NCBI GenBank assembly: GCA_049585195.1 | Contig: JBAUZG010000029.1 | Location: forward strand, 1 to 15,040 | From: KBS-96 sp049585195 | Lineage (GTDB): Bacteria; Acidobacteriota; Terriglobia; Bryobacterales; Bryobacteraceae | Direction: 5' to 3' | DNA: 15,040 nucleotides | In this document: positions 8,209-12,837 of the stretch, piece after piece | Numbering within the stretch: the first letter of the stretch is position 1 | Layout: each line of letters begins with the position of its first letter | Notes under the pieces: generated by a model | What the model was told of the DNA's origin: nothing | The model's database searches: none | The model's input: only the letters and a program-made list of their open reading frames with translations | Translations under genes and position numbers: made by a program

Positions 8209-8660
8209 CGGCTTCGCTCACCCGGAGATACCGATTTTCGGCCTCGCATCGGCTGCATGCCGCCGCACTTTCCGATGCGGAAAATAGACACGTCTATGGG
8301 AAATGCAATAACCCTTATGGGCATGGACACGACTACGAGTTGGAAGTGACGATACATGGCCCTGTCGATACGACGACCGGGCTAATGGCGCCGCTTTCTG
8401 TACTAGACCGGTACGTAGAGACCCGGATTCTGAGCCGTTTTCGAAACAAAAACATCAACCTAGATGTGCCCGAGTTCGAGCACATTGTTCCAACCACCGA
8501 GAACCTGGCACTCGTGATAGCGAACCGGCTCAATTCGGAATGGCCGCTTGGACGTGAGCCGGATGGGCGGAATTTGACACGAGTCTATCTTCAGGAGACG
8601 GGGCGGAACAGCTTTGAGGTTATTCTTCCTCGGACCAGGGCGGAAGATGAGCACGAGTAG
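8205..8660 (+). CDS. 6-pyruvoyl-tetrahydropterin synthase paralogue 2, Asp-His pair lost
   Basis: 151-residue PTPS-family protein, the tandem paralogue of the preceding gene. It keeps zinc ligands His15 (FSASHRLH), His40 and His42 (GHGHDY), the catalytic Cys34 in GKCNNP (the C-x5-HGH spacing of PTPS-II, as in animal enzymes) and the anchoring Glu131 (LQETG). At the positions of rat Asp88-His89 it has Arg80-Asn81 (FRNKNINLDVP where rat has LDHKNLDLDVP), and the usual Asp/Asn in the G-M-V-x-[DN] segment is Pro63. It is therefore the mirror image of paralogue 1. Its start overlaps the previous stop by 4 nt (ATGA). Its end abuts or overlaps folE. The C-terminal tail RTRAEDEHE extends past the fold. 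Family call is strong; independent activity is doubtful. Confidence 0.92.
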   Translation: MTASLTRRYRFSASHRLHAAALSDAENRHVYGKCNNPYGHGHDYELEVTIHGPVDTTTGLMAPLSVLDRYVETRILSRFRNKNINLDVPEFEHIVPTTENLALVIANRLNSEWPLGREPDGRNLTRVYLQETGRNSFEVILPRTRAEDEHE

Positions 8661-9276
8661 GACACGAATGAAAAAGAATGCGGTCGTCGACTTTCATCCA
8701 AAATCGGAGTCTGACTCGATTGCTAGGCACTTGAAGGCCGTACTTGAGGCACTGGGCGAGAATCCCGACCGCGAAGGCCTTGTGCGCACGCCCGAGCGGT
8801 TTGAAAAGGCGTTGAAGTTTTTGACGAGCGGTTATTCAACCGACGTTAAGGAGATTGTCAACGGAGCGCTATTCAACGTCAACTATGACGAAATGGTGAT
8901 CGTGAAGGACATTGAGTTCTTTAGCATGTGCGAGCACCATTTGCTTCCCTTCTTCGGAAAGATGCACGTCGCCTACCTACCGAACCACAGAGTGATCGGG
9001 CTAAGCAAAATTCCGCGCATTGTGGACGTTTTCGCGCGGCGCTTTCAGATTCAAGAACGGTTGACACAGCAAATTGCCGAAACAATTCAGGAGCTTGTGA
9101 GTCCGCGAGGCGTCGGCGTTATTTGCGAAGCGCGCCACTTTTGCATGATGATGCGCGGAGTGGAAAAACAGCACTCCGGCACGGTCACAAGCTCAATGCT
9201 GGGCTCGTTCAGGACAAGCAAGGAGAGCCGCGATGAGCTGCTCTCGTTGGTGCGGTCGCGCTCCGACCACTTTTGA
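8647..9276 (+). CDS. folE: GTP cyclohydrolase I, type I
   Basis: Cytoplasmic enzyme that converts GTP to dihydroneopterin triphosphate, the first step to folate, tetrahydropterins and queuosine precursors and the substrate of PTPS/QueD enzymes. The zinc-binding and catalytic segments are intact: SMCEHHLLPFFGK (Cys and His ligands plus the catalytic His) and ARHFCMMMRGVEKQHSGT (His and third zinc-ligand Cys). ENPDREGLVRTPERF near the N-terminus is the usual family signature. ATG 8647 has AGGG 6 nt upstream, gives 209 residues and overlaps paralogue 2 by 14 nt; ATG 8668 (202 residues, AGGA 5 nt upstream, 7-nt gap) is equally plausible. The TTG at 8614 has no support. It is the last gene of a tight three-gene pterin operon. 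The catalytic set looks complete, so this should be a working enzyme. Confidence 0.96.
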   Translation: MSTSRTRMKKNAVVDFHPKSESDSIARHLKAVLEALGENPDREGLVRTPERFEKALKFLTSGYSTDVKEIVNGALFNVNYDEMVIVKDIEFFSMCEHHLLPFFGKMHVAYLPNHRVIGLSKIPRIVDVFARRFQIQERLTQQIAETIQELVSPRGVGVICEARHFCMMMRGVEKQHSGTVTSSMLGSFRTSKESRDELLSLVRSRSDHF

Positions 9277-9360
9277 ATAACGGCTTGCAATAGGGCGTGC
9301 GGCGCTCGAATCGCGCCCGCCGTCATGGCTCGCCGCAGGCCTCCCGCTGCGTGTTAGCAT

Positions 9361-9756
9361 GTGGGTGAAATGCATGAGCATTTTCGCTACTTCGAGGTAG
9401 GGCCTGATCCATTCGGACGGAAGTGGACGGCACAGTTTCGTTGGCTGCAAACAGCAATTTCCATTCGGCATGCCGATACGGTCGATGTGAAATTCCTGCT
9501 CAAATGCGACGATGGCACCGAAGAAGAAAAGGTAGTAGCCTTGCCGCACGCCGCGCTGCTCGAAGTATGTAAGGAACACAACCGCAAGTTGACCGATCCC
9601 TGGTGTATGAAACTTGCAGCGCTGCATGTGCGCCGCATGATTGAGACGGCGGAGGACATCGAAAAAAACCTGGTTACCTTGACAGCTAGCGAAATCGCCG
9701 ATCTTGATCGCGAATTGCAAGGGGAACTCGAACCGAACCTCCTAGCTAAGCGCTGA
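9361..9756 (+). CDS. Conserved-looking hypothetical protein, 131 aa
   Basis: I do not recognise this protein. It is soluble, with no signal peptide or membrane helix. The N-terminal half (HFRYFEVGPDPFGRKWTAQF, then SIRHADTVDVKFLLKCDDGT) looks beta-rich. The C-terminal half (PHAALLEVCKEHNRKLTDPW, then MIETAEDIEKNLVTLTASEI) looks helical and charged. Two Cys (LLEVC, PWCM) are not in a metal-binding spacing. An in-frame stop at 9355-9357 leaves only GTG 9361 or ATG 9370 as starts; neither has a good ribosome-binding site. It lies 84 nt after folE and 69 nt before the LysW-like gene on the same strand, so it may share transcription with either. The coding call rests on length, frame and codon character. 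Confidence 0.68.
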   Translation: MGEMHEHFRYFEVGPDPFGRKWTAQFRWLQTAISIRHADTVDVKFLLKCDDGTEEEKVVALPHAALLEVCKEHNRKLTDPWCMKLAALHVRRMIETAEDIEKNLVTLTASEIADLDRELQGELEPNLLAKR

Positions 9757-9825
9757 GCCACGTATGAGCCGGAAGATGTGAGGGATTCGCCCTTTCAGGA
9801 TTCGAATTTACCGGAGACAAAGATT

Positions 9826-10056
9826 ATGATTAGTTGCCCGAAATGTGATGCGGCTATCGATGTGGAAGAAGAAGACCTGGACGAAGGCGACCTGCTTTCC
9901 TGCGACGAATGCGGGGCGTCGCTTACAGTCACGAGCGTGAATCCGGTTGAATTGGGATCGGAAGACGATGCGGATGAAGACGACGAAGATTACGACTTTG
10001 AAGACGACGATGAAGAGGAGGAAGAAGAAGCAGAGGGTGAGGAAGACTGGCAATGA
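9826..10056 (+). CDS. LysW-like zinc-ribbon acidic protein (amino-group carrier candidate)
   Basis: 76-residue, very acidic protein. Residues 1-45 closely resemble LysW, the amino-group carrier of the alpha-aminoadipate lysine/arginine route: MISCPKC, then LLSCDECGASLTV and VNPVELGSE, giving two CxxC knuckles for one zinc and the [LV]NP[LV]EL segment. Residues 46-72 are an Asp/Glu tract longer than in LysW (usual length about 54). The C-terminus is EEDWQ, where LysW ends in EDWGE and the last Glu is the attachment site for substrate. Loss of the Gly-Glu end could mean a different attachment chemistry or a non-carrier role. The start is ATG 9826, with GGAGA 8 nt upstream; the GTG at 9778 has no such support and would put 16 unrelated residues before the zinc ribbon. 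No lysX, lysZ or lysY homologue lies in the window. It may simply be a zinc-ribbon protein with an acidic tail. Confidence 0.78.
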   Translation: MISCPKCDAAIDVEEEDLDEGDLLSCDECGASLTVTSVNPVELGSEDDADEDDEDYDFEDDDEEEEEEAEGEEDWQ

Positions 10057-10087
10057 TGCAGACTCGTAATGATACCAGTCGCCCGCA

Positions 10088-10468
10088 ATGAGGCCAGGTG
10101 GGACTGTGGTCTTCCTGCTGAAGCGCCTGACATGCGCCGCCCTTCTCGGCTGCATCGCGGCTGGCATTGCGCTCGCGCAAAACCAGGGCACGCAAACTTT
10201 CGACACAAAGACGCGTACCGTCGCAGGGGTCGTAACTGACTCCGGAGGTAAACCTGTATCGGGCGCTGTAGTACTGCTGAAGGACACCAAGACTTTGCAG
10301 ATTCGTTCGTACGTGACCAAAAACGATGGCGCCTATCGTTTTCTCGGACTTAGCGCAAACGATGAATATGAGCTTCGAGCGCAAAGGAATGGCGCTACAA
10401 GCAATGCAAAAACACTGAGCCAGTTTGACAGCCGCAAACAAGCTAAGATCGACTTGAAGCTTAAGTGA
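10088..10468 (+). CDS. Small secreted CarboxypepD_reg-like domain protein
   Basis: 126-residue exported protein. Residues 1-30 form a signal peptide (basic LLKR, hydrophobic ALLGCIAAGIALA, cleavage probably before QNQ). Residues 42-125 are a single CarboxypepD_reg-like/CnaB-type beta sandwich: VAGVVTDSGGKPVSGAVVLL, YVTKNDGAYRFLGLSANDEY and a final KIDLKLK strand. This module usually sits at the N-terminus of Oar-type receptors such as the one at the left edge; here it stands alone, so it is probably a periplasmic or surface binding domain. Function unknown. The start at 10088 has only a weak ribosome-binding site and lies 31 nt after the LysW-like gene, so translation may depend on readthrough from upstream. 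Confidence 0.8.
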   Translation: MRPGGTVVFLLKRLTCAALLGCIAAGIALAQNQGTQTFDTKTRTVAGVVTDSGGKPVSGAVVLLKDTKTLQIRSYVTKNDGAYRFLGLSANDEYELRAQRNGATSNAKTLSQFDSRKQAKIDLKLK

Positions 10469-10572
10469 ACCCTCTCGGTCTTTGGTGGAACTTCGTCACA
10501 AACGCATCCTGATCCCCTTCTGTCCAGACACGCTCAAATCGACTGTGGTGTGATGCCCCTCGGAGGACTTGC

Positions 10573-10977
10573 ATGGCAGAAGTAAATTTAGAACTCGCCC
10601 GGAAAGTGATTGCCGCCGCCGAGAAAAAGGCTGCGGAGATTGGGCAGCCGATGAACATTGCTGTAGCCGATGGTGGAGGGAATCTGGTGGCGCATGTCCG
10701 GATGGACGGCGCGTGGCTGGGCAGCATCGATATTTCTATCAACAAGGCTTACACGGCGCGCGCTTTCGATATCACGACGAAAGACCTCGCCGCACACTCG
10801 CAATCGGGCGGACAGTTTTTTGGAATCCATGCGTCCAATCATGGGCGTATCATGATTTTCGCAGGCGGCATCCCACTGAAGAGCGGCGGGAAGGTAATTG
10901 GCGCGATCGGCGTAAGCGGAGGCTCTGGCGAGCAGGATCACGCGGTCGCCGAGGCGGGCGCCGCCGTCGTTAAATGA
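10573..10977 (+). CDS. GlcG/HbpS-family (DUF336) protein
   Basis: 134-residue protein of the GlcG/HbpS (PF03928) fold. The family signature is intact: an N-terminal helix ELARKVIAAAEKKAAEIG, then MNIAVADGGGNLVAHVRMDG, SINKAYTARAF and the C-terminal GGIPLKSGGKVIGAIGVSGG followed by QDHAVAEAG. Members include the haem-binding sensor HbpS and GlcG of glycolate operons, and many lie beside oxidoreductase genes. The exact role is unknown. There is no signal peptide, so it is cytoplasmic. ATG 10573 has GGAGG at 10562-10566, 6 nt away, the strongest Shine-Dalgarno sequence in the window. The formaldehyde dehydrogenase gene begins 52 nt downstream on the same strand, so the two probably form an operon, suggesting a part in aldehyde metabolism or its sensing. 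Confidence 0.9.
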   Translation: MAEVNLELARKVIAAAEKKAAEIGQPMNIAVADGGGNLVAHVRMDGAWLGSIDISINKAYTARAFDITTKDLAAHSQSGGQFFGIHASNHGRIMIFAGGIPLKSGGKVIGAIGVSGGSGEQDHAVAEAGAAVVK

Positions 10978-11029
10978 CCGCCTATTCTGAAAGACCCTTC
11001 AGCCAAGTAAGCGAAAGGAGAAAAATTGC

Positions 11030-12223
11030 ATGCCAGGCAACAAAGGTGTTATTTATCTCGGGCCCGGTAAGGTGGAAGTAAAGACTATCGGTTACCCTAA
11101 ACTGGCCCTGGGCAATCGCAAGTGTGAACACGGCGTAATTCTGAAGATTGTTTCGACAAATATTTGCGGCAGCGACCAGCACATGGTTCGCGGACGCACT
11201 ACGGCGCAGCCAGGCTTGGTACTCGGTCATGAAATAACGGGAGAGATTATCGAGGCGGGCCGCGATGTCGAGTTCTTGAAAGTCGGAGATCTGGTCTCCG
11301 TGCCCTTCAACATTGCCTGCGGGCGGTGCCGGAACTGCAAGGAAGGGAAAACTGGCATTTGCTTGAACGTGAATCCTTCGCGGGCGGGAGCCGCGTATGG
11401 CTATGTCGATATGGGTGGTTGGGTCGGCGGCCAAGCTGAGTATGTCATGTGCCCCTACGCCGATTTCAATCTGCTCAAGTTCCCGGATAAAGAGCAAGCG
11501 ATGGCGAAGATTCGCGATCTCACTTTGCTGTCCGACATTTTCCCTACCGGTTATCACGGCGCTGTCACGGCGGGGGTCGGTCCGGGAACGATTGTCTACG
11601 TGGCAGGAGGTGGACCGGTGGGTTTGGCTTGCGCGGCCGCCTGCCAGCTTCTGGGGGCCGCCGTGGTCATCGTCGGAGACATGATTCCCGAACGGCTGAA
11701 GCAGGCCAAGAGCTTTGGGTGCGAGACGGTCGATCTGAAGCAGGCGGGTTCGCTCCCTGAGAAAATCGAACAAATCGTGGGCGTGCCCGAAGTAGATTCA
11801 GCGGTCGATTGCGTGGGATTCGAGGCTCGCGGCCACGGTAGTGAGAGCGGCAAAGAACAGCCGGCCACCGTACTGAACGCGTTGATGGATTTAACTCGCG
11901 CGGGCGGTGGACTCGGCATTCCCGGGCTGTATGTTACCGAAGATCCAGGCGCGCAAGATCCCAACGCAAAGACTGGAACCCTTGGAATCCGAATCGGTTT
12001 AGGATGGGCGAAGTCGCATACCTTCGCGACCGGCCAGTGTCCTGTAATGCGATACCACCGGCAACTTATGCAAGCGATTCTGCACGAGAAGATCCAGATC
12101 GCCAAAGCTGTAAATGTGACCGTGATTTCGCTAGACGAAGCGCCCCAAGGCTACAAAGATTTCGACAAGGGCGCCGCGAAGAAATTTGTGCTCGACCCTC
12201 ACGGGTTACTGAAAGCCGCGTAG
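11030..12223 (+). CDS. fdhA: Glutathione-independent formaldehyde dehydrogenase (zinc, NAD)
   Basis: 397-residue medium-chain zinc dehydrogenase that oxidises formaldehyde to formate with NAD and needs no glutathione; Pseudomonas Fdh also dismutates aldehydes with tightly held NAD(H). Length and residue numbering match the Pseudomonas enzyme closely: catalytic zinc ligands Cys46, His67 and Asp169; structural zinc Cys97, Cys100, Cys103 and Cys111 (ACGRCRNCKEGKTGIC). The Rossmann motif is VAGGGPVGLA (191-200), with Asp217 (VGDMIPERL) at the position that favours NAD over NADP. WAKSHTFATGQCPVMRYHRQL near the C-terminus is also typical. ATG 11030 has AGGAG at 11016-11020, 9 nt upstream. It follows the GlcG-like gene and is followed by hairpin repeat B. 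Likely role is detoxification of formaldehyde, perhaps from methoxylated compounds or C1 growth. Confidence 0.95.
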   Translation: MPGNKGVIYLGPGKVEVKTIGYPKLALGNRKCEHGVILKIVSTNICGSDQHMVRGRTTAQPGLVLGHEITGEIIEAGRDVEFLKVGDLVSVPFNIACGRCRNCKEGKTGICLNVNPSRAGAAYGYVDMGGWVGGQAEYVMCPYADFNLLKFPDKEQAMAKIRDLTLLSDIFPTGYHGAVTAGVGPGTIVYVAGGGPVGLACAAACQLLGAAVVIVGDMIPERLKQAKSFGCETVDLKQAGSLPEKIEQIVGVPEVDSAVDCVGFEARGHGSESGKEQPATVLNALMDLTRAGGGLGIPGLYVTEDPGAQDPNAKTGTLGIRIGLGWAKSHTFATGQCPVMRYHRQLMQAILHEKIQIAKAVNVTVISLDEAPQGYKDFDKGAAKKFVLDPHGLLKAA

Positions 12224-12234
12224 CACCAACCGTT

Positions 12235-12280
12235 TGGAGGGTAGGCTTCAGCCTGCGGCGGACTCTTAAGTCTGCCCTCC
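12235..12280. repeat. Branched hairpin intergenic repeat (repeat B, copy 2), possible bidirectional terminator
   Basis: It lies in the convergent gap between the formaldehyde dehydrogenase and the YtkA-like gene. Hairpin 1 is AGGC-TTCA-GCCT (12243-12254). Hairpin 2 is GGCGGACT-CTTA-AGTCTGCC (12257-12276, one G-T pair). GGAG (12236-12239) can pair with CTCC (12277-12280) to close a three-way junction. Bases 12235-12256 match 4501-4522 at 20 of 22 positions, with the difference preserving base pairing. The rest of the gap (12281-12315) shows nothing further. Confidence 0.6.
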
Positions 12281-12315
12281 GCGTTTCGCCCAATCCGACC
12301 GCATGACCCTGAGTT

Positions 12316-12837
12316 TTAAGTGTTCTTCGAGCGTAACGCCTTACTCTTCAATATTTGGTTCAAGACAAAAAGCCCAACCATGCACGGCACAATCGCGAAA
12401 TACGGCCAGTAGGAAACGAGGGCAGGGGGTCCGGAGATAACATTCACGGTTCCCCTCACTTCTATTTTGGAATCTCCTTGCGTTACAGAAACAATCGTCG
12501 TCCAGTTTCCGGGCTTCGGTATCTCGGGAAGCGCGGCGTACAGCAGCTTGTTGCTGGCTTGGACGTGCGTCGCGTCCATACGCAAACGAAAACCCGGCTG
12601 GCTCAGCTCGATTTTCACACTTGCGTCGAGAACCGGTTGATTGCCTACCGCCGATTCCACCAGGACACTCAAATCGGATTCGCCCGTTCGCAAGGGAACG
12701 GGGCTACTGAATAACGTGATTATGAATGGGCCAGAGCGCTGTCGAAATTGAACCGCGCCGCCGTCGGCGTGAACGGGAATCGGTAAGGCGCAGCCCAGCA
12801 GCACGAGCAAGGCAATTCGACTTGCTGCGACTTGCAT
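12316..12837 (-). CDS. YtkA/FixH-like membrane-anchored protein
   Basis: 173-residue exported protein. The signal peptide MQVAASRIALLVLLGCALPI is followed by probable cleavage after VHA (24). A YtkA/FixH-type immunoglobulin-like domain spans about 30-135 (PLRTGESDLSVLVESAVGNQ, KIELSQPGFRLRMDATHVQA, PKPGNWTTIVSVTQGDSKIE). One transmembrane helix follows at about 145-163 (YFAIVPCMVGLFVLNQIL), with a short basic tail. Such proteins occur beside cytochrome oxidase, copper and CtaG/FixGHIS genes, and are thought to help cofactor insertion or to act as periplasmic accessories. The ATG at 12837 shares one base with the TAA of the upstream gene (TAATG), so the two are translationally coupled. A longer frame reaching 13044 exists, but it overlaps the neighbour and lacks this signal peptide at its start. 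Confidence 0.8.
   Translation of the reverse strand: MQVAASRIALLVLLGCALPIPVHADGGAVQFRQRSGPFIITLFSSPVPLRTGESDLSVLVESAVGNQPVLDASVKIELSQPGFRLRMDATHVQASNKLLYAALPEIPKPGNWTTIVSVTQGDSKIEVRGTVNVISGPPALVSYWPYFAIVPCMVGLFVLNQILKSKALRSKNT

Noticed and set aside
8614..8646. TTG start for folE
   Set aside because: The added residues lie inside the end of PTPS paralogue 2 and are unlike FolE; ATG 8647 or 8668 is better.
9301..9317. GGCGC...GCGCC hairpin after folE as terminator
   Set aside because: A 5-bp stem with a 7-nt loop and no T-tract is too weak to support.
9778..9825. GTG start extending the LysW-like protein by 16 residues
   Set aside because: No ribosome-binding site, and LysW proteins begin right before the first CPxC; ATG 9826 has GGAGA at good spacing.
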